This document shows, piece by piece, positions 45,301 to 58,800 of a DNA stretch of 64,000 nt. The stretch is from Brachypodius melanocephalos (Eukaryota; Chordata; Aves; Passeriformes; Pycnonotidae). The stretch's first letter is position 1. Each line of letters begins with the position of its first letter. The DNA lies in NCBI GenBank assembly GCA_013398615.1, contig VZSR01003371.1, forward strand, positions 7,422,109-7,486,108, given 5' to 3'. The translations under genes were made by a program, and so were the position numbers. Below the pieces are notes generated by a model, which was given only the letters and a program-made list of their open reading frames with translations, did not search any database and was not told the origin of the DNA.

Positions 45301-48300
45301 CCTATTGTCTTCCTTCAAAAATGATCTTGTAGCAATAATAGATGTAAGGCAATAATGGATATAAGCCTAGTAGGAATATTCATAAAACCAAGGAGATCAT
45401 AAATCTAATAATGCTGAGGAAAATATGAGTCTGATTCCGACTTCTTTTATATTGCTGGACAAAAATCAGAAGTGTCTCCTTAGCTACCAGTAGAGTCACT
45501 TATGAGGAAGGGATGGAAAAAGCAGTCCTTGTGCTTTGTAGGAAGAGTAAATAACTGTAAAATATTGTGTGTTAGTTAAAATGTGAACAGAATAATAAAT
45601 TATACTGCAAAATGAAGAAAGATGTTAAAATGAGGCACATTTTATAAGTGAGAACTAAACCATATTTGAAGTGTCTTGGGGGCTGCCAAAATTGGGAATG
45701 TTTTACCAAGCAATCTCTGGCTAATTCCTAATTCCTCTTCTTGTCACTGTGATAGGTAGAGGAATATTGTTCTTTTAAATGAACATTTCACAAATGGTCT
45801 TTGTTTGACTGAACTGAAAAACTCATTTGTGAAACAAGAGGGGATCTTCACAGCTGATACAAACAAATTAGATGTTTTCTGAATAGGTGTTCTACAAAAC
45901 CAACAGTGTGTATGTCTGACAGCTCAGGAGAGGGACAGCACACACGGGGTCCTGGCCTCTTGGCCATGCTGAATATTATAAAATATGATGGGGTGTCATC
46001 AACCAAAGATTTTCTTTGTTGTTTTGTAATTCTAATAAACAGCTTTGGTGATTGGTTAAATCACTTGAGCCTTTTCAATCAGGTCTCAGCAGCTGTTTAA
46101 TTTACAACACAGTTAGGATCATCCTCTAAACCTGTGGGCTTTTGAGCAAAATAATCAAGTGTGAATGATTTGTGTCTTTCAGCTACCATTCAGTAAGTGC
46201 TTTTGTATTACAGCTTTCAGCCTTTGGATTAGTAACATGCATCTAAGTAAAGCAGTTGATGGGGTTGGGGATGTAAGAATATCTGTCTGCCTCTGACAGG
46301 GCACAAGGCTTTTTCTCTCAAGATATTCAGACTAAAATGAGCAGTGCAGCTTGGTAGGTGCCCTGTGTTCTGGCAAGGCAATGACATTAATGATTAACTG
46401 CTTTGGGTCATTGCTTTGATGTGCCCATTCACAGACAATCCTGTGAGATGTAGGACAGGCCAGTTGAGATTTGTTTTACATTGTGTTCTTCAAATGATTA
46501 ATTGGTGGATAAAGATCTTATTTATTTATTTCAAATACAGTCACTATATGTTTGTACCATCCACAGGTATAATCCTTGTTGATGTATTGTACTGGAGAGC
46601 TGAACAAGTGCAAAAATCTCTTCTCTGGTGTAACCATCAGCTGGGGAAGTGCTAGAAATGTATGACTCAACTTGAGGAGTTATCACTTCCTGAGATCTGA
46701 CTTTGTGTCTGAAACCCACTGGAGAATAAGCTGTTGTTACTTATTCCACAAACTTTGGCTGCATATTGGAAGGTGAAAAAGTGAAGTCTGCATTTCCAAA
46801 CTGTCTGGAGACCCACAGCATCAGGAGTGCTGAGGGGATAACATGAGGTCTGGGCACCACCTAAACCCATGGGCTGGTCTTTTGTAATGTAGAAGTGAGT
46901 TTCAAAATGTTAGCTTAGATTTTATATCTATTAGTTTACATCTATGAATGTACAGGTTTTTTACGATTGAATTGCCAGAACAATTTGTGGGTTGAGGTTG
47001 CTTCATATGTAGAAACCGGTGATTAATATGCAAACATGGATTAGTTTTTGTGAAGTCAGAAAGGTCTCAAATGAGGACTGCAAAAGATTATACAGTTCTA
47101 ATTTCCCCTAAGATAAGGAGACCTTCCCTCTGATAAACATCAGAGTATTGTTTTCCTAACACTGGTGTTCACCTTCCTTATGCTGTAGAGAGTGCACCAT
47201 GAATAAATAACGAAATCATCTCTTTGGCATTGTCTTCCGGGAACAAAACCCTCTGGTAACTCTGAAATGCAGGTATTACATAATCCACCATGTGTAGCCA
47301 CAGTATTTTGGTTATTGTGTTTCTTGGAATTCCTGTTCAGAAATATTGAGCTATTTTTGCAAAATTGGGCAATAGCATTCTTTCACTAGAGGATCATTCC
47401 TGATGGTCATGTGTGACTTACATGCAGAACACGATTATGGTAGGCAGCAGTGATGTTGTTAAATATCTGATTTACCATAATGCAAAGCTTCCATCTACAA
47501 GTCATCCATGTAATTTCCTATAATTTCTTTTTCCAGGAGATTCAGGTTTGGTTGTCTAAATGCACTCAGTTCAATTTTTCATTTAAAGTGGATGTCACTG
47601 GTTTCATACCTGATGAACAACTTAAAGTGTAAACAACAATTTAATGATGTGATCTCCTTCCATTCTTGTGTCCATGGAGATGTAACAGTTTAATTTTTTT
47701 CTGGTCTTTAGGTCTGATATATTCTGAGAACAGCTGCTTTTCCTCCTTCAGAAAGAATTTTACTACTCTATAACATATGAGCATCCTGGCAACCTTCCTA
47801 AACCTGTGTGGAGATGGATGTGGAAGCTATTTCATTTCAAGATAACCTTTCCCCTATGTTGCTGTGACTCCTGAAAACTATGGACCTTTCATTTGAAAGC
47901 AATGGGCCTTTCATAGGTGAGACTGTAGCTGTGTTTTTATATTCAGTGTTTTCAGTTTCTTCTGTTTTGACTAATAAGGAAGAAATCTGTTTTTCTTTGT
48001 CAATTCTTTATTTAAAAATCTACAATTAAAAAAAAATTATCCCTGCAAGACATGCAGTGTTCCCCAGTCTTACTCCACTTTTGCTGCCCCATTCAATTCA
48101 GAAGGGTCAGAGACATCCCAAAACTCTACAAATTATGACTTCAGTATTTTCACTTTCAGTTTTTGAAGATATTTGTAATTGATTAATTTTTACTAAGCCA
48201 ATAATACTGAAATATGAAGGAGTTTTTTATACATGGAACATACACAGAAAATAGCCTTTACTGTCTGACAGATATCTATAAAGGAAATAATTGGTTTGAT

Positions 48301-51300
48301 TTGAATAAAGATATTAAAAGCATTTCAAGATGGCAAAGAAAAACACAGAAATGTAGGAAATTCCAGAATTCCAACCACTCATAAAAATTTAATTTGCCCA
48401 ATGTGTGCCAATTTTTTGTCGTACTGTTTTATTGCTGTACTCATAATTTTTTTCCCTTTAAGACATCTGCCATCTTCAACATCTGTTTGACAAGTTCCAT
48501 CATCTCCATCTTACACTGAGGAGGTTCCAGCTTCCATGCTCAGGGGATGTGTTGGTCAAGAAGTTTGTTGTTGGCTTTTGACGTGATTGTTGGAAGACTC
48601 AGAATAAGATTTATTTTGGGGGGCTGTGGTTCAGAAATACCCAGTCCTGGAAAGGTCAGATTTTTTTTTTTTCCTTGCAGGTTTTTTCTTTCCTTTCTGA
48701 GTACCTCCTGGACCAGGCTTTATCCTGCTGTGGGTCCTGTGGTGGAGGATCAAAGCTCTGCTGTGTAACTCAGCAGCCTCTGGGCTTGGTTACACTTGAG
48801 GTGTGTCCTTGCCTCTACTGCTCTACAGAGCCAGAAGGATGAGTAGGAAGATGGAAACCTCCAGTGGGGAGGGCAGAAAGGCAGCTTGCCCCAGTGATGC
48901 TCAGCTTCTGTCCAATAACCTGGTTTTTAGCAAGCTCCCTTTGTCTATATCCCTGCTAACCAGGCACTCATTTCTGAAATGGCAAAGGCTCGTCTGATAA
49001 TTTAAGATAATATATTCTAGGGGACAGTACATTGCCAGAGCTCTATGCCTCTGGTGACTTCTCAGATCTCATTTTCTCTTGATATTAAACCAAGACATTT
49101 CAGATCCTCTCTGGCATTTCAAGTGAGTTTTGGTTTGGGAAATCAGACTGTAAAGGTAAAACATCTATCATGATCGTTATACAAAGTTCACATTGTGCTT
49201 GGAGCAATTTTTAGAAACATATTTCACAGTGTTCTCAGGTATGTTGGTCTGAGAAGTTATTTTGAACTAATTTCTTATTCCTCTATATCTAAACTAATTG
49301 ATTCACCTTTAACCCCATTCAGATTGAGGAACTCCTGATGCAGCTGTGAGATGCTGCATCATTTATGTAGCTCTGGCACAGCAGAGTAGCAGTGTGTTCA
49401 TTGCCTGAACTGCTGGTTTTACTTGTGTAGTTTCCTGGTTAATGTCTTTTTCTGTAGAGCTGTTACAGAACCAAGGTAGACCTGGATTTTAACCTGCAAT
49501 CCTCTGGTCCCAGAGCTGACAAATAGGAAAGAAGACAGGCCCCAGTAAGACACTGTACTGTGGGATACCAGATTTGCAAGCCAGGAGAAAGAAGGGCTCA
49601 TTTCTCAGGTACTGCCGTAATCTTGTTTAGCATTTGCTCAGGGTGTAGAAAAAACCCCAAACCCTCAAGATAAAATATTCCCTTTTGAAGGTGTTTGTAA
49701 TGGAAACATGTATGATGGAAAAAATATGGCAACAGAAGGGTGAACAAAGATAATAACTTTACTCCTGACCACTCAAAAAGAATAGACCAATATTATTGCT
49801 TTTTGATTTCTCAAGAGAAATCAAAGAGCCTGGTCATTTGATGCCATATCCTTGGAGACTAACGGCTGATGTCTTTCAGAGAAAAATGCAGTATGGTTGT
49901 ATTACTGATGAAAATCATTGGTTATGAACACAAAAAATTTTAAATTATTTATTTATACTCCCAATGGAGCCAGAATGATATTATCTTGTGGGTGAAATAC
50001 ATTCAATTAAGACTCAGCTATGGGAGAAGAGCTAAAGAGAAGAAGAACAAGAAGAACTTGTTTTCAGTTTACAACTTTGTAAATAGCTGAGGCTGCAAAG
50101 AATGGAGTAAAATATTCAAATATCCAAATACATCTCAGTGAATTTGGAGTTAATTGGCTTTGTTTCAAAATAGCACTTTTCTATCAAAAAAATGAACCTA
50201 AATTAAATGTACAGATCTACATCCATACTCTTGTCATCTTTTGACTGAACAAAACAATCTAAGCTTCCCACCTACTTTGCTGCAGCTAGACAGAAAAACA
50301 TAATTATTTTTCAAGAGGGAAGCCACTTTTTCTCACAGTAATGTGGCCATTATTCAATCATCTTTCAATCAGCCGAAGTGGCCATACTCACTATATCTCC
50401 GTGGTTTGTTTGCATCTAAAATATGTCAATATCTCTTTCTATTAAAGTAAAATATGACCATTGTAGCAGTGTATTCCCATTTCAGATTTGCTTTTAATGA
50501 AACGAAATAGTTATCTTTAAAACATCTATAAATTAAAAAATACATGTCAAGAACTCCACTAAGTAAATGGATCATAATTACAGGTAAGCTGTGCAGAGAA
50601 TCTCATGCTGCCAAAACCCCAAGTCCCTGCAGAGTTACTAAGAGGTCAAAAGACACCTGACACAGAGGTGCTAAAGTGGCAGTACTTTTAAATCTGCTCT
50701 CACTATGGGAACTGATGACCTTTCTGGGACTAAGAGGTAAATATGGAATGAGTTCATGCCCTGTGGTCTTGCTCTGAATATAATTATGTTCGAGATGCAA
50801 ATGAACCAAAATGCGAATGACAGCAAGGGACAAAAGGATTGGGGTGTGCATGGGGACCCAAACGCCAATAGATCCCTCAAGTGTTTTCATCTTGACAAGA
50901 GTGTGTGATTAGAAATAGCATTCAAAACCTTTATGGCTCTGGCACTGTTGAATGCCATTTGGCACATGCTTGAATAGGTAAGTTTCTGCAAATGTGGGGT
51001 ATGGAAACCATCTCCTGGAAACAAGGACTTGTTATCCTGCCACTGAAACACTCTGTTCTGCTGAACACAGCCATGGGAGGGCAGAGACAGAACCAAGAGC
51101 AGAACTTTCTGTTCCTGATCTGGACAACTGTCTGCAGCTGGTGAGCCAGGGATGTGTTAAAATTGAGACAGAAGGCAAAACCCTTAATTTTGCATCTTGA
51201 GGAACAGGCAGTGGTGTGTTACCTGGGGAGAAACTCCTGACTGTACAATACAGGAGAAGCAAATGCACAGTTCAGGAATTTATCATTTTGCAAGTCTTAT

Positions 51301-51483
51301 GGTTATTACAGGGAATGAAAATCCTGCATTGTGCACTCACTGGAGACTCAGAGGTATCACTGAAAGAGCAAAGAATGATTACACTACAGAAACTACTCAA
51401 GGAATTGCTTTGAATCAAGCTTTTGGTGGATTCAGGGTTACAGAGTGTTATAGTCCTGGTCTGTATATAGATTTTCACTTAAT
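39356..51483. other. Gene-free AT-rich DNA
   Basis: No gene recognised. T or A runs occur at 40501-40514, 45101-45112 and 48660-48672. A (TTTGTTTTTC)-like stretch lies at 44585-44600. Open frames are under about 100 codons, with no recognisable protein. Confidence 0.55.
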
Positions 51484-51532
51484 TTTGAAGTTGGATAGAG
51501 CCTTAAAGATCATCTAGTTCCAACCCCAAATA
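51484..51532 (-). mobile_element. CR1 3' end relic, antisense
   Basis: GAAGTTGGATAGAGCCTTAA and AGATCATCTAGTTCCAACCC are the reverse complement of the CR1 3' end. Only about 50 bases are recognisable. Confidence 0.65.
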
Positions 51533-52340
51533 ATTCATATAGATATGGAAGAAGCATACTTTCTCTACCATGTGAATAAATAATTTATAAAGTCTATTTT
51601 TGCTGCCCTGAGAGGCAGCTGGCTTGGAATAATCAAAATTTGGCTCGATGTTAAGGAAATACCTATTCAGACCTGTTGCTAATCAAGGAAGATACACATG
51701 TAGTAGAATTCTCCAAGTCATTTTAGTAGAACATGGTAACCAGACTGTATAAATAAAGAAAAGCCTGTCTCCCATCCAGGTAGATCAGTTCAGATTAGTA
51801 GTTACCTCTGCAACTGTGTATGTCTCTGTCTGGGCGTTTCCCCATCTTTTCTTCTGCCCTGTGCTGTTTCTAGGATCCTGAAGGCCCTCTTGTAGCAGCC
51901 TATTTCAGTGTCAGGTCATCAGTGTCTTAGTGTAGAACTGTCTCAGCTGTTCTGTTACAGTTGCAATATTTTCTGGCTTTTTTTCCCCCACTTTTTTTTT
52001 TTTTTTTTTTTCTTTTCATTGACACTGCAGTTAGAATTTTCCTGGACCTGATCTATATAGAGGTAGAGAGAGTCACAAATAACCTGTCCTTATGAGGATG
52101 TCCTTGTTCCATTATTTTCTACTTTATATTAACTCATTTGTGCTGGAACCATCTCAGTAATCTTGCAGTCAAGGTGCCCATCAGCCTCTGCAGCCATTTC
52201 AATGATGAGGGCAGACTGCCTTCAACACTTTCATTTCACTTCTTCAAAATAATTTCTGTAAGCATTTGTTCATGATGAGGCTGGCAGTGCCTTGGGACTG
52301 CACCTTAGGAGGAATGAGAGTATTGCACTGGTGTGCACTG
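51533..52340. other. Intergenic DNA with a long poly-T tract
   Basis: A T run of about 20 bases at 51992-52011 is the longest homopolymer seen. The rest may be decayed CR1 continuing from both neighbouring fragments, but no clear alignment is visible. Confidence 0.4.
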
Positions 52341-52660
52341 CTCAGTCACAGAATCCCAGGGTAGTGTCAAAAGCCCTGCTGAAGTCATGGTGAACAACTA
52401 CCACTGCTCTTCCTTCATCCTGCAGGCCATCCCAGAGGGCTGTCAGATTGGCCAAGTGTGATTCCCCCTGGTGAGTCCATGCTGACTATTCCCAAAGACC
52501 TTCTTTCCTTTTACACGCTGCTTGATGTTCTCTTCCTTCACCTTCCCAGGGATGGAGGTGAGGCTGACTGCCCAGTAATTTTCCTGGGTCCTCCTTCTTG
52601 CCCATTTGGAAGATGGGTGTAACATTTGCTTTCATCCAGTCAAAAGGTGGTTGTTTTCTG
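52341..52660 (-). mobile_element. CR1-type LINE ORF2 relic (reverse transcriptase segment)
   Basis: The minus strand reads NYWAVSLTSIPGKV, then GNSQHGLTRG, and in a shifted frame ALWDGLQDEGRAVVVVHHDF followed by SRAFDT (52363-52386). These match the LINE reverse transcriptase blocks NYRPVSLTSIPGK, SQHGFTKG and YLDFSKAFDTV. At least one frameshift and stops separate the blocks, so it is inactive. It is non-LTR retrotransposon sequence, not retroviral. Confidence 0.85.
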
Positions 52661-54043
52661 ATAACCAGATGCCTGGGGTCAGCAGAAGCAAAGAGGTTAT
52701 TGCATCCAGCTGGTGTTTCTCTTCATCTGGAGATACAGTGATCCATAGCTACATCCAGGCAAAAATCCCCAAACATCTTTTCCACCACATATGACTGGAT
52801 ACTCTCATCCAGTCTGAGCTATTTTCAGATTTAGTGTTGCCTTACAAGCTGCTCATCCCAAACTCCCCTTGCTCTTCCTTCACTGGGCAACCTTTTAATT
52901 CACAGACATTTAAGTGCTGACTCTCTTTATCTTGCCCATCAGGGCCAGTTGCCTTTGGGAGTTGTTAATGGAGTGGGATGATGTGGGAAAGGAATACGGC
53001 AAAATACTTCTGCTCCAAGAGTAGGAAATGTGCAACTCCTGTTTTAGTGTGAATCCAGGGATTTGGGGAGTGCTTAGAACACAGTAAGGTGAGGTTGTGG
53101 TTCCCCTTTTTCCTGCAAAAAGATGCAGGCCTGGTTAAACCCTTGTGCATTCTAGGGAATAAATTTATCATCAATATCCCTTTACAAAAAAGGGTGAATT
53201 ACAAATTTATGGTACTTTGATACCTGAGTCTCCTAGCAACAGTGGTTCCTCTGAAGATGACCCCTGTAATTTCAGAGTGCCTGAACCTGGACATTTTAGA
53301 CAGCCTGTGATGTAATGAACTTTAAATGAGCCTTTCCTTTATGAAAGCCTCGTTTCCCAGTAAGCAGATTTTATTTCCAAATCTCATGATAGCTTAATGA
53401 TAAAATATGGTAATACTTCTGCTTATTGTGAATAGAATCACAAAGAAGGTAAGTGGTTTCTTATTCATAAGTGCACCTGAATTTATGTTTAATAACTAGC
53501 TGTTTTTTTAAAACTTGTCTTTGAGGTTGAGAAAAGCAGCTCTTATTTACTGAATTAAGGGTTTAGGGCTGTACACCCAATATCTATTATTATTTGTATA
53601 TCTGAGATGCTACTGTATGACTGTTAAGTAATTTTACTTGACTTTCATATTTCTAAATTTCAAATTTCATTCCAAATTTTTCTCCCACCCCATTTTTAGA
53701 ACTCAGACTTTTTCTTTTTTTTTCTGTGAAATAGAAAATTTTAATGAAAAGACCTCTAAGGGCTTCAAAACTAACTGGAGGCTTCAGAGAAGTAGATATG
53801 AGTTGTGCACTGGGTGGTGCACAGCTGGGCCATGGAGGACCTTCAGAGGTCCCTCCTGGCTGCAATGGTGATGGGTAGTTTTATTAATGGACTGAATGAT
53901 GGCATGGAAGTGATGCTTGCTCACTTTGCAGATTCTCTGGGTGAATGGATGAGTATTTAAGCTGATCTTGATTTGTGAAGGAACAGGATGCAATCTGATG
54001 AGGGTGAAACCCTCCACTTAGTCAGGAATAGCCATTATCACCA
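52661..54043. other. Intergenic AT-rich DNA
   Basis: The first few hundred bases may be more decayed CR1 ORF2. After about 53000 nothing is recognised. Confidence 0.45.
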
Positions 54044-54165
54044 TTATCCATGGAGGTATTTAAAAACTTTGTGGCACTTAGGGACACAGTTTAGTGAGGA
54101 CTTGGCAAGACTGGATTAGTGGTTGAATTTGATGATCTTAACTTTATTTTCCAAACAATTCTATT
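54044..54165 (+). mobile_element. CR1 LINE 3' end, decayed, sense on plus strand
   Basis: CATGGAGGTATTTAAAAACT, GTGGCACTTAGGGACACAGT, TTAGTGAGGACTTGGCAAGA and GAATTTGATGATCTTAACTT parallel the element at 9890-10020, so it is probably the same subfamily. Confidence 0.8.
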
Positions 54166-55700
54166 TTACAGAAAAATATTAAGGAAAACAGATGCAGATA
54201 CACTGGTCAGTGTTCTGTGTTATTTAGGTTTCAGATACCTAGATTATGAAATATAGAAACCTATATTTAGCATTTGGCAATATATAGATTTATTTCCCCA
54301 TATGTGAAATTAGAGATGCAGCTGAGACCAGAGGCTGATAACCTGCATAATGCATCTAGTGTGCTTGTTTATGGTATATGCAGTCTGCACTGCAGTTATT
54401 GGTTGTCTTTTTTTTTTTTTTTTGCCTGCATATGTTGCCAAAAATGTGTAGAGGGATCCTCTTCCACCTGCCTTATTAATGGATTCCCATTTTCCCCCTC
54501 AACATTTATTAATGTGTTGGACAAATCTTAAATGAATTTCTAAATTGGTATCAGGTATGAGGATGTTAAAAGATGAAGATGAGGCAGAAAAAGCATGGGG
54601 AGGTTTGTATTCATGTGGTACAGGTTTATATATAAGAATACAACGTTGTCACCTGGGAAATGGAGGTGATTGAATAGAAAAGGCTTAAATGCTGCACATT
54701 TCTAGCCAGGCGTTGTCAAAGTATTTAAACAGACCAAAGTTCAGTTTGGTTTATTTCAGGATATCATAAGAACCACAAGAATTGGTGCCCTGATCTATTT
54801 GGACACATCTGAAATCAAACAGCAACATTAACCATAAAATATTGTTATTGCTGGGTGAGAAGTGCACACTCCTCTGCTTTAGCAAAAAGCAAACCCCATG
54901 GGCATACAGCACATTTCTCTTTCCCTGATGACATTCCCCCATGCTCTGAGGTAGCAGGTTCCTCTGTGTTCTCACCAGAGCTCTTTGCACACATCAGTGG
55001 CAATGCCAAAGCACAAAGCAGCAAATTAACAGAAACATTTTCATTCTGATAAATGCAAAGAAGTCGATCAGTTACCCTCTATTGTAATTAAATAGCCATT
55101 GTAACTCTTGTCTCACCAAGGGAAAAATGACAGCTTGGTAGGAAAATAGATGATATTTTGAAGCATCTATCTGATAGTGTATTATTAAGTTGTTAAATAA
55201 CAGTATTCTATGGAGAGTACAAGAGACATGCAAAAGATATTTAAATGCTACAGGATAAATCCATCTGAAACATGAAGACAGAGAGATAAAAACACTGTAT
55301 CATGTACAGGTTAAACAAGGCAAGAAAAATGAATATTAAGATAAAAGTCTGGTCTGTACTCCTCTTTGTACTCTCTCTTGTCTGTAGAAATTATATAAAA
55401 CAAATGAATCAGTATGAAACTCTCAGTTTCTTGAGTGGTGTAAGTAAAATGTCACTGATACACATTTTTGCACTCATATTTGAAATACGATAACTAAGAT
55501 GAATTTAAAAAGTCACTTAAATTTTACAGAAATATAGGCTCTTGTAGGAAACCAGACTGGAAGCCACCTTCACTTCCAATCTAGGTCAGCTGTGTGGTTA
55601 CACCAGGATGTTCAGGAATTCATCCTGACTTTGGAAAACGTGCACAGGACGGAGTGGCTCTCTGGGCAATGTCTCACTGTCTGACACTTAAGTAAAGACT
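54166..55700. other. Intergenic AT-rich DNA
   Basis: A T run at 54409-54423. No gene or repeat family recognised. Confidence 0.5.
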
Positions 55701-55805
55701 GCATGTGGCACTGAGGGCCATGGCCTCATTGGCAAGGTGGTGTCAGGTCATAGGTTGGACTCGATCTTCAAGGTCTTTTCCAACTCAGTTGATTCTGTGA
55801 TTCTC
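55701..55805 (+). mobile_element. CR1 LINE 3' end, sense on plus strand
   Basis: GGCACTGAGGGCCATGGCCT, CATAGGTTGGACTCGATCTT, CAAGGTCTTTTCCAACTCAG, TTGATTCTGTGATTCTC: the usual CR1 3' end and terminal repeat. Confidence 0.88.
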
Positions 55806-58800
55806 ACCAGTGAAAAGCTTTCTCCTTGTCTCCAGTGTGAACCCCTCTGCTCTCAGTGTGTGCCTGTGTCAGGGCTCTGGGGACACTCCAAAGCCTTAAT
55901 GCCTCCACGCCTGGTCTCACCTGGGGCCTCAGCCATGCTCCTGTCCTTGGGTCTGGGAGCCTCCCTGGAGCTCAGCCTTTGTCACCCACTCTGTGCCACT
56001 CTGAGCAACGTGGTGGCCTTGCCCCCAGCCCTGGCTCTGTCTCTGTCTCCTTTGGATTTATTTCATCACCAATAAGTGCTCTGGCTGCTGTCTGGCCCTC
56101 TGAAGCTGTCACTTCTATGGGCTGCAAATGCATTGGACCTTAACAGTTAAAAACCTCTGAATATGAAATCCCTTATTTGTGAATTTGTGGTTTGGGCAGC
56201 ACTTTGGGAAGCATCTAGGTAGACACTATGAAAATCTCACTCCACATCCATTGGCAATGGTAGCTGTCATGCCTAAAGTCTGAGAAATCAAAGAAAACTC
56301 TGCCACCAATGGGAGGAGCAACAAGGACAGATCTCCAACACAATTCCTACGTTTTTCATCTACGCAGGATCATAATCTAAGGAAGGTACAATTTCTTTGC
56401 ATGACTTCAGCCCCTCCTCACAGGGCTGGTGCCCCCAGCCCAGAACCAGCTTGGCAGTCCTCCGCCAAACCCACTGCAGTTCATCTCTGTTTGGAAAATC
56501 TCATCCAACAGAGCATCTTCCGTAACAGACCAAAGTCCACAGCTTGGACTGAATTCTGCTAACCTCATGTCCACGGTGCTGTCTTCTGTTTCAGGGTCTT
56601 TACTTCCATTTCCTGATGGTATTTTTACTGATACAACTGGACTTTAGCTTGAAAATGCTTTATTTCCATACACTATCAGTCTAACAATTTAGCAGTAACA
56701 CACATTTGGTAGAGCTAAACAATGAAGGAACAAGGGAGTTTCTTAATAAAATTGTCTGGAACATCTGTAATGGAAACAAAGTAACTAAATAAACTTCTAA
56801 GTAATAAGCTGTATGTTTAATATTAATGTAGTCATGTGACATTTCATCACTTCATAATTATTTGTTAATAAAATTTTATGTATCAATGAGTATTTAAATC
56901 TGATTTTCTTAGCCTCTGTTTGTTAGATACCTCAATGAATCCCAGGCACAAATATAAGCACAATAGAAAATGAATCTAGCACTAATAAGCTAAAATAGAA
57001 CTATAGACCTTTGAACTAAAACAAATGAAGGAGATATGGCTGGACAAGTCTGTAGAATCATGATGGAGCTATTATATAACAATTATAGTTACCTTTGTTT
57101 AAAACAAGTTTTACTTTCTTCTATAGTGGAATTTTTGAATTAGCTAATAAGTTGGAAGTTGCATTAGAAAGGAACTGTATGTAGTGGTGGAACACACAAA
57201 TAAATGCTTCCACATCTGAAATCACCTTTACAGATTTTTTTTTTTTTATTATTCTGGAAGAGTATTGAATATTTGTGCATGGTCTGCAGGTAGAATCTCT
57301 GCTTAAAATCAGCCCATGCATTCGCAGAAACTAGGCAGAACAGGAAGACAATTGAGAGAAAATGCAAGCTTTTTCTGTTAAAGGATCATTCCTCCGGTGA
57401 AACTTGATGGTCTTGCAGTTCTGGCCTGATTGTTGTAAAACTTTTAATGTTGTATGGCCTTTGGGAGAATCTGGTCTCAGCACACAGGTGGGAGGCTGTG
57501 GCGCAGTGAGTTTTGGTTCCTATTCTTTGCTGCTGTTCCTCCTCTCGTTGTCACAACAATAACCCTCAGCCAGATATCTTATTCTCTCTCTTGCTTGGAA
57601 ATATTCATCTTAAAGCCTTTCAGGAGATGCTGAGAGCCTGTGGAATTGCAAAACTGACTTACTCTGTTGAGTCCCTGTTTGTGACCTGTATAAAGCAAAG
57701 GCAGTTCTCAAGTCTCTGCTTCTTTCACATTCCTTATACTTCAAATCCCTCTGGAAGCAAGCTCTGTTTTGTGTTCTTCATGAACACTTATGTTTTCATG
57801 CCAGACTTTTCTACACAGGGATTTATATAGCCTCTTCATTTCTAGGCAGTGCATAGCCATTGTCTAATCCCAGGTGTGTTTATGGTTAATATCTAAATTA
57901 AACTGTGAGCAGCTAGAACAGCTCAAGATATTCTGCATCTCATAATAGATGAATATTTGGATTTCCTGCCAAAAGACTGTGGCTCAGATGAAGCAGCCCC
58001 AATAGAAGAAGTAAATAAGTAAGGAACTTAATTACTGCCTCACATGATATGTATTCAGAAGTTTCTGTGCATAGCAAAACAAGTTCAGGGAATTGCAGTA
58101 ATTTCCCTTGCCACTTTATTTGATTGTGTGGTGATGGAGAGGGAATAAGGTAACTTGATTTGCATTAAAATTGTTATGGTTTCTGTTTTTCAAAACCAAA
58201 TATTCATTGAGAACAGGAATAAGAATAAAACAGCCCATTTATGTATTTTATTCACAGTCTTATTTTGCATCAGTGATAAATTACAATGATTTTATATTCC
58301 CTCAACAGTACATTAAAATGCCTTGAAATAAGCAGATGTTAAAGAAACACTCCTAAAAATATTGTAGAGGCCATTTTTACGGTGGAATTAGTCAAAAGTT
58401 GTATGGCCATAAAAGCCTTAGCATGAGGAGACCTGGGGCTCCTGCTAAGAGTCTGTATGAAATGGAGTATTTACAGTCCCATGCTTACAAAACTAATTAA
58501 GTCAGAGGCCAAAGGTGGTTCCAGAGCAGATTATAAATCATGAGATTTTAAAGCAGATCACCTCTGAGATTTTTTTAAATTTGTTTTTCTGAGTTGGAAA
58601 CCCTTAGGCTGTACATATTTCCTCTTATCTTCCTAAGCCACAGAAACTTGGAAACTTATTTCTTGTTCCCCAAAAGAAAGCTGAGCTTATTGTGTACAGA
58701 CATGGGTTAGGAGCTTGGACTCCAAGAAAGAACACCAAAGGAGTTGCAAAGCCATTGCTGAGAGTTTAAAACCCAGCTTGCTTTCTTTCTTGTCTTGATT

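Noticed and set aside
51992..52011. Long poly-T run as tail of a minus-strand retrocopy
   Set aside because: No AATAAA at the proper spacing on the minus strand and no recognisable transcript body, so it is a plain homopolymer.
57495..57510. GTGGCGCAGTG resembling a tRNA or SINE A box
   Set aside because: No B box (GGTTCGANTCC) follows at the right distance and no SINE body is visible.
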